Positions 31,126 through 42,753 are shown, counted from the first letter of the stretch. The stretch is DNA of 64,000 nt from Comamonas antarctica (GCF_013363755.1 NZ_CP054840.1:3341501-3405500); one strand, 5' to 3'. The notes: a model not told the origin generated them from the sequence alone. Made by a program: numbers and translations.

Positions 31126-31881
31126 ATGACCGCCCCCTCTACTTCCTGGCCCTATCCCCGCTGGATCGCCCACCGCGGCGCCGGTAAGCTCGCCCCCGAG
31201 AACACCATGAGCGCCTTCCGCCTGGGCGCGGCGCATGGCTGGCGCATGTTCGAATGCGACGCCAAGCTCAGCAGCGACGGCGTGCCCTTTCTGCTGCATG
31301 ACGCGACGCTCGAGCGCACCACCAACGGCCGCGGCACGGGCAGCGCGCTGAGCCTGGGAGAGATCGCCCAGCTCGACGCCGGCAGCTGGCATTCGCGCGC
31401 CTACGCGGGCGAGGCCCTGCCCACGCTCGAGGCGCTCGCGCGCTGGTGCCTGGCCAACCATTTCTTCCTGAACGTCGAGATCAAGCCCACGCCCGGCCAG
31501 GAAGCCGAAACCGGGCGCGTGGTCGCCGAGCTGATGAACCGCATCTGGCCGCGCGACATCGTCCAGCCGTTCTTCACCTCGTTCAAGCCCGCGGCGCTGC
31601 AGGCCGCCCGGCAAGCCGCGCCGCACATCCCGCGCGGCCTGCTGGTCGACAAGCTGGCTGAGGGCGACGCCGACTTCCAGACGGCGCAAGACCTGGGCTG
31701 CGTGGCCATGGTCTTCAACCACGCGCTGTGGGATGCCGGGCGCGTGCAGCAGGTCCACGACCTGGGCATGCGCTGCATCAGCTACACGGTCAACGACGAC
31801 TGGGCCGTGCAGCGGCTGCTGGACCTGGGCACGGACGGCATCATCAGCGACCGGGTGGATCTGTTCAGTCCCGCGGCCTGA
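31126..31881 (+). CDS. ugpQ: cytoplasmic glycerophosphodiester phosphodiesterase
   Basis: Hydrolyses glycerophosphodiesters brought in by Ugp to glycerol-3-phosphate and an alcohol. 251 residues without a signal peptide, so cytoplasmic. GDPD landmarks are IAHRGAGKLAPENT with catalytic His and Arg, ECDAKLSSDGVPFLLHDATLERTTNG (metal-binding Glu and Asp, second His) and NVEIKP. It completes the pathway of the ugp operon but lies behind a terminator, so its transcription may be lower. Confidence 0.94.
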   Translation: MTAPSTSWPYPRWIAHRGAGKLAPENTMSAFRLGAAHGWRMFECDAKLSSDGVPFLLHDATLERTTNGRGTGSALSLGEIAQLDAGSWHSRAYAGEALPTLEALARWCLANHFFLNVEIKPTPGQEAETGRVVAELMNRIWPRDIVQPFFTSFKPAALQAARQAAPHIPRGLLVDKLAEGDADFQTAQDLGCVAMVFNHALWDAGRVQQVHDLGMRCISYTVNDDWAVQRLLDLGTDGIISDRVDLFSPAA

Positions 31882-31900
31882 TCACCGCCCCGCAAGAAGG

Positions 31901-31925
31901 AATCCCGGCCATGGCCGGGATTTTT
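31901..31925. terminator. palindromic terminator after ugpQ
   Basis: AATCCCGGCC (31901-31910), AT, GGCCGGGATT (31913-31922), then a T run to 31925. The convergent hutG-like gene stops at 31925. It serves ugpQ; on the other strand only two A precede the palindrome, so it is less suited to the minus-strand gene. Confidence 0.75.
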
Positions 31926-32821
31926 CATGGGCGGCGCAGCGGCAGTTGCGCGCGCACATGCTCGGCCACGCCCTGCATCACCTTTTCCAGATGCGCCTGC
32001 AGCGGCGCGAAGCCGGCATTGGGCTCGCGCGTGTCTTCATCCATGTAGATCGGGCGGCGGATCTCGATCTGCAGGCTGTGACGGTTGAGCTGCGGCTGGC
32101 CGATGCGGCCGATCAGCTCCACCCCTTTGTAGGGCTCGTTGTAGGCGACGCTGTAGCCGCCGGACTGCAGCAGCTCGCCGACCAGCCGGATGAACCCGGG
32201 CGCGCAGGTCGTGCCGTCGCGGTCGCCCAGCACGAAGTCAGCCAGTTGGGCGTCCGTGCGGCCCAGCCGGCGATAGACGTCATTGGGCATCGAATGCAGG
32301 TTCAGATGCCAGACGCCGCCGAAGCGCGCGACGCTGTCGTCGATGGCCTGCTGCAGCGCGCGGTGGTACGGATGCCAGTAGCGCAGCAGCCGCGACTGCA
32401 CCTCGGCCACGCCGAGCTTGCGGTCGTAGAGCGGCGTGGCCACGCCGTCGCGCACGATGCGCTGCCAGATCAAGCCCAGCCCCTGGCGCGTCTTGATGCC
32501 CGGCGCAAGCGGCGTCGGCCATTCCGACTCGAGCTGCTCCGGGTCGATATCGTCGGCCGAGCGGTTGACGTCGATATAGGTGCGCGGAAAGGTCGCCGCC
32601 AGCAGCGTCGCGCCATGCGCCGGCCAGCGCTGCCACAGCCGGTGCACATCGGTGTCCTCGCCGCGGCGCAGCAACTCCATCGGCACGCAATGGCCGAAAT
32701 CTGCGGGGTAGGCGGTGCCGCTGTGCGGCGAGTCGCAGACCAGCGGCAGCGCTGGCGCGCAGGGCGCGAAGACCTCGACCGGAGTGCACGGCCGGGGTTG
32801 CAGGAAGTCAGGCAGCTGCAT
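31925..32821 (-). CDS. N-formylglutamate amidohydrolase family protein
   Basis: 298 residues. The family motifs CDSPHSGTAYPADF, FPRTYIDVNRS, WHLNLHSMPND and GGYSVAYNEPYKG are clear and contain the zinc ligands. Known members (HutG) split N-formyl-L-glutamate to formate and glutamate at the end of one histidine-degradation route. No other hut gene is nearby, and the gene is coupled by a one-base overlap (TGATG) to a Bug-type binding protein, so the true substrate may be another N-acyl amino acid. The ATG at 32821 is preferred over a TTG one codon upstream. Confidence 0.88.
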   Translation of the reverse strand: MQLPDFLQPRPCTPVEVFAPCAPALPLVCDSPHSGTAYPADFGHCVPMELLRRGEDTDVHRLWQRWPAHGATLLAATFPRTYIDVNRSADDIDPEQLESEWPTPLAPGIKTRQGLGLIWQRIVRDGVATPLYDRKLGVAEVQSRLLRYWHPYHRALQQAIDDSVARFGGVWHLNLHSMPNDVYRRLGRTDAQLADFVLGDRDGTTCAPGFIRLVGELLQSGGYSVAYNEPYKGVELIGRIGQPQLNRHSLQIEIRRPIYMDEDTREPNAGFAPLQAHLEKVMQGVAEHVRAQLPLRRP

Positions 32822-33804
32822 CAATCAATGCGGATGTTGGCGCGCTTGGCAACGGCGGTGTAGCGCTCGATCGCGGCCGTGATCTGCTTGCCGAACTCGG
32901 CGGGCGTGTTGCCCATGGATTCGCCCGAGATGCCCTTTTGCTTTTCCAGGTAGTCGGGCATGGCCATGACCTTGTGCGCCGCGGCATTGAGCTTGGCGAT
33001 GATGGCCGGCGGCGTGCCCGCGGGCGCGACCAGGCCGAACCAGCCGCCGTCGCCCATGCCGGGATAGCCCAGTTCGGCATAGGTCGGCACATCGGGCAGC
33101 ACCTCGCTGCGCTTGAGCGCCAGCACGGCCAGCGGGCGCAGCTTGCCGGACTTGATGTGCGGCAGCGTCGAGGGCAGGTTGTCGGTCATGGCCGAGACCT
33201 GGCCCGCGAGCGCGTCGTTGATCGCCTGGCCCGCGCCCTTGTAGGGAATGTGCAGCAGGTCGATGCCCGCGAGGTTCATGAAGTTCTCGATGTTGGCGTG
33301 GCCCAGCGAGCCCGTGCCGGGCGAGGCGAAGGTGTACTTGCCGGGGCTGGCCTTGGCCAGCGCAATGAATTCCGGCATGGTTTTCGCCGGCACGCTGCTG
33401 TGCACCACGAACACGCTGGGCACCGACATCACGTTGGTGATCGGCGCAAAGTCCTTGGTCGCGCTGTAGGGCAGCTTGGCCATGATGGCCGGGTTGGCGC
33501 CATGCGTGGACACCGTGGCCATGCCGATGGTGTAGCCATCGGGCGCGGCCTTGGCAATCGCGTCGGCGCCGATCGATCCGCCCGCGCCGCCGCGGTTCTC
33601 GACCACGATGGGCTTGCCCAGCACCTGGCCCATCTTGTCGGCCAGCAGGCGTGCGACCATGTCGGTCGAGCCGCCTGCGCCAAACGGCACGATCAGGCGC
33701 AGCGGACGGTTGGGATAGTCGGCCTGGGCATGGGCCAGAGGCGCCAGCACGGCGCCGGCAGCGCAGGCGGCAAGGCTGGACAACAGGGTACGACGCAGGG
33801 CCAT
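32821..33804 (-). CDS. Bug family (TctC-like) periplasmic substrate-binding protein
   Basis: 327 residues. The signal peptide MALRRTLLSSLAACAAGAVL ends at AHAQ. YPNRPLRLIVPFGAGGSTDM, ENRGGAGGSIGADAIAKA and TGSLGHANIENFMNLAGID are typical of Bug proteins, a family greatly expanded in Burkholderiales. They bind small carboxylates; many have no transporter genes nearby, as here. The operon with an N-formylglutamate amidohydrolase-like enzyme and the divergent LysR gene suggest a ligand such as an acylated amino acid. Confidence 0.93.
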   Translation of the reverse strand: MALRRTLLSSLAACAAGAVLAPLAHAQADYPNRPLRLIVPFGAGGSTDMVARLLADKMGQVLGKPIVVENRGGAGGSIGADAIAKAAPDGYTIGMATVSTHGANPAIMAKLPYSATKDFAPITNVMSVPSVFVVHSSVPAKTMPEFIALAKASPGKYTFASPGTGSLGHANIENFMNLAGIDLLHIPYKGAGQAINDALAGQVSAMTDNLPSTLPHIKSGKLRPLAVLALKRSEVLPDVPTYAELGYPGMGDGGWFGLVAPAGTPPAIIAKLNAAAHKVMAMPDYLEKQKGISGESMGNTPAEFGKQITAAIERYTAVAKRANIRID

Positions 33805-33919
33805 CGGGGGTCTCTCTTTGGAATGTGGTTATGAAGCACAGATTCTCGGCAGCGGGCCATGCGGCGAAAAGCGACAAAATGGCAAAGCAACTATTACCAG
33901 CCGTCATAATTGCCGCGCC

Positions 33920-34861
33920 ATGCGCATGCACTCCCCTTCCCTGTCCGAACTGCACGCCTTTGCCACGGCAGCGCGCCTGGGCAACTACTCGCTTGCGGCC
34001 GACGACCTGCATGTGACGCAAGGAGCGATCAGCCGGGCCATTGCGCGGCTGGAGGAGCATCTGGGCGTGGCGCTGTTCGAGCGCCAGGGCCGGCGCAGCG
34101 TGCTCACCGCCGCGGGCCGCGCCTACCTCGATGCGGTCGGGCCGGCCATCGTGACCATTGAATCGGCTTCGGCCCATCTGCGCCGCCCGCAGCCGGGCAT
34201 GCAGCTGCGGCTGTCGGCCACACCCACGCTGTTCAGCCACTGGCTGATTCCGCGGCTGCCCGATTTCAGCGCGCGGTTTCCCGGCGTCATGCTGTCGTTT
34301 GCGCCGTACCGCCGCGACGACCCTCTGAGCGCGCCCGAAATCGACGGCTGGCTGCGCATCGGCCAGGACCCCTGGCCTGCGCACATCGCCGCCGACTACA
34401 TCGTCGGACGCGAACTGGTGCCGATCTGCCGTCCCCGGGACCTGGAGGGTGCGAGCGCCATCCGCAGCGCCGCCGACCTGCTGCGCCGCCCGCTGCTGGC
34501 GCACACCAATTACCCGCGCAACTGGGCGCAGTGGGCAGCGCATGCCGGCTGGCCAGGCGAAGTGCCAGCGCCCGCGGCCGACTTCGAACTGGTGTCGATG
34601 CTGGTGCAGGCAGTGATTGCCGGCATGGGCGTGGCCGTGGTGCAGCGCTGCCTGATCGATGACGACCTCGCCGCGGGCCGCATCGTGGTGGCCATCGACC
34701 AGCCGGTGCAGATCGAGCGCGGCTACTTCCTGTGCCGGCCTGCGGGCCGCGCACCGGCGCCGGCGCTGCTGGATTTTCGCGGCTGGCTGCTGGAGCAGGC
34801 CGCGCTGCCGTCCTCAGCGGCGCCAGCCGCCCGAGAGAACCCACTGGCAGCAAGCACATAG
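33920..34861 (+). CDS. LysR family transcriptional regulator
   Basis: 313 residues. The N-terminal winged helix (about 8-65) includes YSLAADDLHVTQGAISRAIARLEEHLGVALFER, described here as two joined motif parts, and a GcvA-like substrate-binding domain follows. It is divergent from the Bug-hutG-like pair across 115 bases. ATTA-N10-TAAT (33893-33910) just upstream of the start has the form of a LysR box. It most likely controls that pair in response to their substrate. The 3' end overlaps the convergent small membrane gene by 48 bases. Confidence 0.9.
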   Translation: MRMHSPSLSELHAFATAARLGNYSLAADDLHVTQGAISRAIARLEEHLGVALFERQGRRSVLTAAGRAYLDAVGPAIVTIESASAHLRRPQPGMQLRLSATPTLFSHWLIPRLPDFSARFPGVMLSFAPYRRDDPLSAPEIDGWLRIGQDPWPAHIAADYIVGRELVPICRPRDLEGASAIRSAADLLRRPLLAHTNYPRNWAQWAAHAGWPGEVPAPAADFELVSMLVQAVIAGMGVAVVQRCLIDDDLAAGRIVVAIDQPVQIERGYFLCRPAGRAPAPALLDFRGWLLEQAALPSSAAPAARENPLAAST

Positions 34862-35092
34862 CAGCACCAGCGCGCCATAGGTGGCGAGCTTGCCATCGCT
34901 CCCGAACCAGGCCAGCCCGGCCAGCAGCACGCCGCTGCCGACTGTGAAATTGATAGCAACCTGCTGCCACCAGCCAGTGATCTGCATGGTTTTCGGTGCC
35001 AGAAGGCGCGCAGCCGCAGCCAGCCCCAGAGCCAGCAGCAGGGCCGGAGCAACGAAATTCAGCAGATGTGCGAGCGCGGCGGCGAAACCCAT
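34814..35092 (-). CDS. small membrane protein of unknown function
   Basis: 92 residues from ATG 35092 with an AGG eight bases upstream; a TTG at 35134 would lengthen it by 14 residues. Three hydrophobic segments are visible, including LLNFVAPALLLALGLAAAA and [14 protein letters not shown], and the protein ends WVLSGGWRR. I do not recognise a named family. Its 3' end overlaps the LysR gene on the other strand. Protein-like composition and a sensible start argue that it is real. Confidence 0.7.
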   Translation of the reverse strand: MGFAAALAHLLNFVAPALLLALGLAAAARLLAPKTMQITGWWQQVAINFTVGSGVLLAGLAWFGSDGKLATYGALVLLCACCQWVLSGGWRR

Positions 35093-35150
35093 GGAATGAC
35101 CTAGATCAAGGCTTATGAAAGCGGAGGATGCCAAGCTGGCGCATAAATTT

Positions 35151-35156
35151 TATAAT
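35151..35156 (+). promoter_or_regulatory. -10 element directly in front of hemA
   Basis: A perfect TATAAT ends nine bases before the hemA ATG (35165). A transcript from it would start at about 35163, leaving almost no leader. The -35 region is poor. Confidence 0.5.
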
Positions 35157-35164
35157 GGCGTTCT

Positions 35165-36463
35165 ATGGCAGTCTGGGCGTTAGGCATCAACCACCACACG
35201 GCTCCGCTTGATTTGCGGGGTCGTTTTGCGTTTGCGCTCGACCAGATCGCGCCGACGCTGCAAGGCCTGCGCCAGTCGCTGGCGGGTGGCGGCCAGCACG
35301 ACAGCGTCGAAACCGCCATCCTGTCGACCTGCAACCGCACCGAGATCTATTGCGCCGCCAACACGCCGGCCATCGGCCATACGCTCGATTGGCTGGCGCG
35401 CAGCGGCGGCGTGAGCCCCGACGTGCTGCGCTCGCACTCCTACCAGCTCGAAGAAGGCCTGGCCGCGCGCCATGCGTTCCGCGTGGCCAGCGGCCTCGAC
35501 TCGATGGTGCTGGGCGAGGCGCAGATCCTGGGCCAGATGAAGAACGCGGTACGCGCCGCCGAGACCGCGGGCGCCTTGGGCACCACGCTCAACCAGCTGT
35601 TCCAGCGCAGCTTCGCGGTCGCCAAGGAAGTGCGCAGCTCGACCGAGATCGGCGAGCACAGCATCAGCATGGCCGCAGCCGCCGTGCGCCTGGCCGGCCA
35701 GCTGTTCGAGGACCTGGGCAAGATCCGCATCCTGTTCGTCGGCGCCGGCGAGATGATCGAGCTCGCCACCACGCACTTTGCCGCGAAGAACCCGCAGCAC
35801 ATCACGATTGCCAACCGCACCATGGAGCGCGGCGAGAAGCTGGCCGCGCGTTTCGGCGCCGAGGTCATGCGCCTGTCCGAGCTGCCCGACCACCTGCATG
35901 AATACGATGCGGTGATCAGTTGCACCGCCTCGAGCCTGCCTATCATCGGCCTGGGCGCGGTCGAGCGCGCGCTGAAGAAGCGCAAGCACCGGCCGATGTT
36001 CATGGTCGATCTGGCCGTGCCGCGCGACATCGAACCCGAAGTCAAGGCGCTGCGCGACGTCTACCTGTATACCGTCGACGACCTGGCGCATGTGGTGCAG
36101 ACCGCCCAGGCGCACCGCCAGGCTGCCGTGGCCCAGGCCGAAGCCATCATCGACAGCGGCGTGCAGAGTTTCCTGCACTGGATGGACCAGCGCAGCCCGC
36201 AGGCCGGCGTGGTGCCTTTGATCCAGCAACTGCACGAGCAGACCGATGTCTGGCGCGCCGCCGAGATCGCGCGCGCCCGCAAGCGCCTGGCCAAGGGCGA
36301 GGACATCGATGCCGTGCTTGAAGCGCTGTCGCGCGGCCTCACGCAGAAAATGCTGCATGGCACGCTGGCCGAGCTGCATTCGGGTGACGCCGAGCAGCGT
36401 GCCCAGACCGTGCAGACCGTCTCGCGGCTGTTCCTGCGCGCGCAAAGCAAGAGCACGCTGTAG
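35165..36463 (+). CDS. hemA: glutamyl-tRNA reductase
   Basis: Reduces Glu-tRNA to glutamate-1-semialdehyde, the first step of tetrapyrrole synthesis by the C5 route. 432 residues. The catalytic cysteine is Cys56 in [43 protein letters not shown] and the NADPH-binding [14 protein letters not shown] are present, followed by the C-terminal dimerisation helix. hemA-prfA-prmC-grxD run in the same direction, a conserved cluster. Confidence 0.97.
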   Translation: MAVWALGINHHTAPLDLRGRFAFALDQIAPTLQGLRQSLAGGGQHDSVETAILSTCNRTEIYCAANTPAIGHTLDWLARSGGVSPDVLRSHSYQLEEGLAARHAFRVASGLDSMVLGEAQILGQMKNAVRAAETAGALGTTLNQLFQRSFAVAKEVRSSTEIGEHSISMAAAAVRLAGQLFEDLGKIRILFVGAGEMIELATTHFAAKNPQHITIANRTMERGEKLAARFGAEVMRLSELPDHLHEYDAVISCTASSLPIIGLGAVERALKKRKHRPMFMVDLAVPRDIEPEVKALRDVYLYTVDDLAHVVQTAQAHRQAAVAQAEAIIDSGVQSFLHWMDQRSPQAGVVPLIQQLHEQTDVWRAAEIARARKRLAKGEDIDAVLEALSRGLTQKMLHGTLAELHSGDAEQRAQTVQTVSRLFLRAQSKSTL

Positions 36464-36574
36464 CGACGCGGCCTGCTGCGGCGCACCCGCGCCGGCTTTT
36501 CTGCGCCGCGCGCGCCTGTCCCGTTGCCCTTTTCTCCAGCTATGCCCGGCATAGCGCAACCGCCCTGCTTCGCC

Positions 36575-37657
36575 ATGCAAACCTTTCTCCGCAGCCAGCT
36601 GCAACGTTTCGCCCAGCGCCTCGAGGAGCTTGACTTCCTGCTGTCGCGCGAGGACATCATGGCCGACATGGCCCAGTACCGGAAGATTTCGCGCGAGCAC
36701 GCCGAGGTCACGGCCGTGGCCGGGCGCTATGCGCGCTTCGTGCAGCGCGAGGCCGATCTGGCCGCGGCGCAGGAAATGCTCGGCGACCCCGACATGGCCG
36801 AGATGGCGCAGGAGGAAATCGCCGGCGCCACGGCCGAGCTGGCCCAGCTTGAAGACGAGCTGCAGCGCCTGCTGCTGCCCAAGGACCCCGACGATGCGCG
36901 CGATGCCTACCTGGAAATCCGCGCCGGCACGGGCGGCGACGAATCGGCGCTGTTTGCGGCCGATCTGGCGCGCATGTATACGCGCTACTGCGAAAGCATC
37001 GGCTGGAAGGTCGAAGTCATGAGCGCCAACGACAACGAGATCGGCGGCTACAAGGAAATCGTGCTGCATGTGTCCGGCGAGCAGGTCTACGGCACGCTGC
37101 GCTTCGAGTCGGGCGGCCACCGCGTGCAGCGCGTGCCGGCCACCGAAACCCAGGGCCGCATCCACACCAGCGCCTGCACCGTGGCCGTGATGCCCGAACC
37201 CGACGAGGCCCAGGCCATCACGCTGAACCCGGCCGACCTGCGCATCGACACCTTCCGCGCCAGCGGCGCCGGCGGCCAGCACATCAACAAGACCGACTCC
37301 GCGGTGCGCGTGGTCCACCTGCCCACGGGCATCGTCGCCGAATGCCAGGACGGCCGCAGCCAGCACGCCAACAAGGCCAAGGCGCTGCAGGTGCTGCAGG
37401 CGCGGATCCAGGAAAAGGAGCGCAGCGAACGCGCCGCCAAGGAAGCCGCCCAGCGCAAGGGCCTGATCGGCAGCGGCGACCGCTCCGACCGCATCCGCAC
37501 CTACAACTTCCCCCAGGGCCGGCTCACCGACCACCGCATCAACCTCACGCTCTACAAGCTGCTGTATGTGATGGAAGGCGATCTCGGCGATGTGCTGCAG
37601 GCACTGCAGCATGCGCGCGAGGCCGAACAGCTGGCCGAGCTGGAAGTCAACGCATGA
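36575..37657 (+). CDS. prfA: peptide chain release factor 1
   Basis: Recognises UAA and UAG stop codons. 360 residues from ATG 36575, exactly the usual length; the frame is open upstream without support. The codon-reading PAT motif is at 188-190, and GGQ at 233-235 in [15 protein letters not shown]. The next gene, prmC, methylates that Gln and is coupled through ATGA overlap at 37654-37657. Confidence 0.97.
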   Translation: MQTFLRSQLQRFAQRLEELDFLLSREDIMADMAQYRKISREHAEVTAVAGRYARFVQREADLAAAQEMLGDPDMAEMAQEEIAGATAELAQLEDELQRLLLPKDPDDARDAYLEIRAGTGGDESALFAADLARMYTRYCESIGWKVEVMSANDNEIGGYKEIVLHVSGEQVYGTLRFESGGHRVQRVPATETQGRIHTSACTVAVMPEPDEAQAITLNPADLRIDTFRASGAGGQHINKTDSAVRVVHLPTGIVAECQDGRSQHANKAKALQVLQARIQEKERSERAAKEAAQRKGLIGSGDRSDRIRTYNFPQGRLTDHRINLTLYKLLYVMEGDLGDVLQALQHAREAEQLAELEVNA

Positions 37658-38493
37658 CGTTGCAGCAAGCCCTGCGCCAGGCGCAGCAGGCCGGCCTCGA
37701 GCGCATCGACGCCCAGTTGCTGCTGCTGCATGTGCTGGGCCGTCCCGAAGCCGGACGCGCCTGGTTGTTGACCCACGACACCGATGCCCTGCCCCCCGCG
37801 CAGCAGCAGGCCTTCGATGCGCTCTGCGCACGCCGGCTGGCGGGCGAGCCCGTGGCCTATCTCACGGGCCGCAAGGAGTTCTACGGCCTGGCGCTCCAGG
37901 TCGATGCGCGTGTGCTCGACCCGCGCCCCGACACCGAGACGTTGGTCGACTGGGCCCTGGAGGTGCTGGGCGACTGGCCCGCGCCGCGCATCGTCGACCT
38001 TGGCACGGGCAGCGGCGCGATTGCGCTGGCGTTGCAGCATGAGCGCCCGGATGCCGAGGTATGGGCCGTGGACGCCAGCGCCGATGCACTGGATGTGGCG
38101 CGCGCGAATGCCCAGCGCCTCGACCTGGGCGTACAGTTTGCCCTGGGCTCATGGCTGGAAGCGCTCGCCCCCGCGCAGGTTTTTGACATGATCGTCACCA
38201 ACCCCCCTTATATTGCCGCCAACGATCCCCATCTGACCCACCTGACGCACGAACCCCTGTCGGCTTTGGCCAGTGGCCGCGATGGCCTGGACGATATCCG
38301 CGCCATTGTCGAGCAGGCGCCCGCGCACCTGGCATCCGGCGGCTGGCTGCTGATCGAGCATGGCTGGGACCAGGCGCCGGCGGTGCAGCTTTTGCTGCAA
38401 ACTGCGGGTTTTGCGCAGGTGCAAAGCCGCAATGATCTGGCGGGCATTGCCCGTTGTACCGGCGGGTGCATGACGGATCTGGGCAGACAGTGA
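37654..38493 (+). CDS. prmC: release factor glutamine methyltransferase
   Basis: SAM-dependent enzyme that N5-methylates the GGQ glutamine of release factors. 279 residues. An N-terminal helical domain is followed by the Rossmann domain with DLGTGSG (115-121) and the catalytic NPPY at 183-186. The start is fixed by overlap with the prfA stop. Confidence 0.96.
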   Translation: MTLQQALRQAQQAGLERIDAQLLLLHVLGRPEAGRAWLLTHDTDALPPAQQQAFDALCARRLAGEPVAYLTGRKEFYGLALQVDARVLDPRPDTETLVDWALEVLGDWPAPRIVDLGTGSGAIALALQHERPDAEVWAVDASADALDVARANAQRLDLGVQFALGSWLEALAPAQVFDMIVTNPPYIAANDPHLTHLTHEPLSALASGRDGLDDIRAIVEQAPAHLASGGWLLIEHGWDQAPAVQLLLQTAGFAQVQSRNDLAGIARCTGGCMTDLGRQ

Positions 38494-38549
38494 AATAATC
38501 CCGGGTGTACCCATGCCGCACGCGCGGCCGCCCACTTTTGGAGCCAACC

Positions 38550-38873
38550 ATGAGCACTACCCACCAACGCATCGACGAACTCGTCAAGACCAACGACATC
38601 CTGCTGTTCATGAAGGGCAACGCCAGTTTCCCCCAGTGCGGCTTCTCGGGCCGCGCGCTGCAGATCCTCAAGGCCTGCGGCGTGGACACCAAGACCATCG
38701 CCACCGTCAATGTGCTCGAAGACCAGGAAATCCGCCAGAGCATCAAGGAATACAGCCAGTGGCCGACCATTCCCCAGCTCTATGTCAAGGGCGAATTCAT
38801 TGGCGGCTCGGACATCATGATGGAGATGTACGAATCGGGCGAGCTGCAACAACTGCTCGACAGCAAGGCCTGA
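38550..38873 (+). CDS. grxD: monothiol glutaredoxin (Grx4 type)
   Basis: 107 residues with the monothiol active site CGFS at 30-33 in FPQCGFSGRALQIL, plus WPTIPQLYVKGEFIGG and GGSDI for glutathione binding. Such glutaredoxins carry or transfer 2Fe-2S clusters. ATG 38550 matches the family start. A strong terminator follows. Confidence 0.96.
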   Translation: MSTTHQRIDELVKTNDILLFMKGNASFPQCGFSGRALQILKACGVDTKTIATVNVLEDQEIRQSIKEYSQWPTIPQLYVKGEFIGGSDIMMEMYESGELQQLLDSKA

Positions 38874-38892
38874 GCCCGGCCTGTTCCTGCTA

Positions 38893-38917
38893 ACCGCCCT
38901 CCAGGGCGGTTTTTTTG
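38893..38917 (+). terminator. intrinsic terminator after grxD
   Basis: ACCGCCCT (38893-38900), CC, AGGGCGGT (38903-38910) followed by a run of T to 38917. Confidence 0.85.
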
Positions 38918-39019
38918 TGCTTGCGCTGCGCGCCTTCACGGCAGCTACCGCTTTTGTGATGCAATGGCGCCAATGTCCCTGCTGCGAGGGCTGTTTCGCA
39001 GCATCTCGTTCTTTTGCCT

Positions 39020-40339
39020 ATGAGCCTGTCCCAAAGTCTGTTCACCGTTGCCGTGCTGATTGCCCTCAGCGCCTTCTTCTCCATGGCCGAGATCTCGCTG
39101 GCGGCCTCCCGGCGGCTGCGGCTGCGGCTGCTGGCCGACGAGGGCGACACGCGCTCCGACGCCGTGCTGCGCATGCAGGAGCAGCCGGGCAACTATTTCA
39201 CGGTGGTGCAGATTGGACAGAACGCGATCGCCATTCTCGGCGGTATCGTCGGCGAGGGCGCTTTCAGCCCTTACTTCACGCGCGTGCTCGAACTCTGGTT
39301 TGCGGCGAGCACGGCTGCAACACTCGGCTTCCTGGCGTCATTTCTCATCATCACGTCGTTGTTCATCGTGTTTGCCGACCTGATTCCCAAGCGCCTGAGC
39401 ATGGCCGAGTCCGAAGCCGTGGCGTTGCGCGTGGTCGGACCCATGCAAACCTGCATGACGCTGTTCAAGCCCATCGTCTGGCTCTACAGCCGCAGTACCG
39501 ACGGCATCTTCAAGCTGTTCAAGCTGCCGACGCAGCGCGACGAGCGCATCACTTCCGACGACATCCTGGCCATGACCGAAGCCGGTGCGCGCACCGGCAT
39601 GATGGGCCAGCGCGAGCAGCAGATGATCGCCAATGTGTTCGAGCTCGAGTCGCGCACGGTGTCTTCGGCCATGACCCAGCGCGACCGCATTGCCTATTTC
39701 CTGCGCGACGACTCCGACGAGGTGGTGAGGCTGCGCATTGCCGCCGAGCCATTTTCGACCTACCCGGTCTGCGATGGCGATATCGACCATGTGGTGGGCT
39801 ATGTCGATGCCAAGGACCTGTTCCAGCGCGCGCTGACCAACCAGCCGATCTCCCTGCGCGACGAGGGCCTGGTGCACAAGGCCCTGGTGGTCCCCGACCG
39901 GCTCACGCTGACCGAGGTGCTCGACCAGTTCCGCCAAGTGCGCGAAGACTTCGCCATCATCGTCAACGAATACAGCCTGGTGGTCGGCGTGGTCACGCTC
40001 AACGACGTGATGAGCACCGTGATGGGCGACATGATCGACTCCGACGACGAGGAGCAGATCGTGCGCCGCGATGCCAACTCCTGGCTGATCGACGGCGTGA
40101 CGCCGGTGCAGGACGTGCTGCGCGCGTTGTCGCTGGACGAGTTGCCGCACGAGGAAGAATACGAGACGCTGGGCGGTTTCCTGATGGTGATGCTGCGCCG
40201 CGTGCCGCGGCGTACCGACAGCGTGAACTGGGGCGGCTACAAGTTCGAGGTGCTGGACGTCGACAGCTACCGCATCGACCAGGTGATGGTCTCGCGCATC
40301 GATCCCGAGGCGCCCGCGCCTGCGGCGGCGTCGAACTGA
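39020..40339 (+). CDS. CNNM/CorC-type (hemolysin family) membrane protein
   Basis: 439 residues. An N-terminal DUF21/CNNM transmembrane domain (about 1-190) contains FFSMAEISLAASRR; a CBS pair (about 205-330) with MTQRDRIAYF and FAIIVNEYSLVVGVVTLNDV follows; the C-terminal CorC_HlyC transporter-associated domain has YETLGGFLM. Relatives act in magnesium and cobalt efflux or protection. ATG 39020 is preferred over a TTG two codons earlier. The stop shares the palindrome TGATCA with the stop of the convergent gene. Confidence 0.92.
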   Translation: MSLSQSLFTVAVLIALSAFFSMAEISLAASRRLRLRLLADEGDTRSDAVLRMQEQPGNYFTVVQIGQNAIAILGGIVGEGAFSPYFTRVLELWFAASTAATLGFLASFLIITSLFIVFADLIPKRLSMAESEAVALRVVGPMQTCMTLFKPIVWLYSRSTDGIFKLFKLPTQRDERITSDDILAMTEAGARTGMMGQREQQMIANVFELESRTVSSAMTQRDRIAYFLRDDSDEVVRLRIAAEPFSTYPVCDGDIDHVVGYVDAKDLFQRALTNQPISLRDEGLVHKALVVPDRLTLTEVLDQFRQVREDFAIIVNEYSLVVGVVTLNDVMSTVMGDMIDSDDEEQIVRRDANSWLIDGVTPVQDVLRALSLDELPHEEEYETLGGFLMVMLRRVPRRTDSVNWGGYKFEVLDVDSYRIDQVMVSRIDPEAPAPAAASN

Positions 40340-41007
40340 TCAGGCCCGGCCTGCAGGATCGAACGCCCACTTGCGCTGCGCCGCGAACACCGCATTCGGA
40401 TAAGGCGGCCGGCCGCGGCTGCCGTTGTAGCGGCCCAGCGCCATGAACATGTCGCCGCGCTCGCGGTCCAGGTAGTGGCGCAGGATCACGCAGCCGAAGC
40501 GCAGGTTGGTCTGCATGTGGAACAGCGTTGCGGCGTCGCCATCGCCGATCACGCGCGTCCAGAACGGCATGATCTGCATATAGCCGCGCGCGCCGACGCT
40601 GGAGATGGCGAATTTGCGGAACGCGCTTTCGACCTCGACCAGTCCCAGCACCAGGCTCACATCCAGGCCCGCGCGCCGCGCTTCGTACCAGATGGTCTGC
40701 AGGAATTCGCGCCGCGACGCATCGTCGGGCTTGCGCCGGTACAGACGGTCGCTCATGGCCGTGAGCCAGCGCAGATAGGACAGCCTGGCTTCGGTGGACG
40801 CGAACTGCAGCTCGGGCGGCCCGGCGCTGGCCACGGCCGCGCGCAGCGCACTGCGCACCGAGTCGGCCAGCGGTTCCTCGAGCTGGCCGCCCGCGTGCGC
40901 AGGCTGCGCCGGCAAGGCCAGCCAGGCCGGCACCGCGGCAAGCAGGCCGCGCCGTCGCAATCCCGCGGCTTGGGGCCGCAGCGCTGCGATGGTGCGGCCG
41001 GCGGGGT

Positions 41008-41011
<4 letters not shown>
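40340..41011 (-). CDS. SLT-type lytic transglycosylase
   Basis: Cleaves peptidoglycan glycan strands in the periplasm. 223 residues. An Arg-rich N-terminal region and hydrophobic segment [18 protein letters not shown] form a likely signal peptide. The catalytic glutamate lies in [14 protein letters not shown], followed by [17 protein letters not shown] and the C-terminal LGRYNGSRG motif. The ATG at 41011 overlaps the proS stop (ATGA), so it is coupled to proS, a usual pairing in this family of bacteria. Confidence 0.93.

Positions 41012-42753
<1,742 letters not shown>

Noticed and set aside
35180..37831. 883-codon antisense frame across hemA and prfA
   Set aside because: Spans two well-identified genes, has low-complexity composition and no start signals. 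Shadow frame.
39014..39019. TTG start two codons before the CNNM gene ATG
   Set aside because: ATG 39020 matches the family N-terminus and there is no ribosome-site argument for the TTG.
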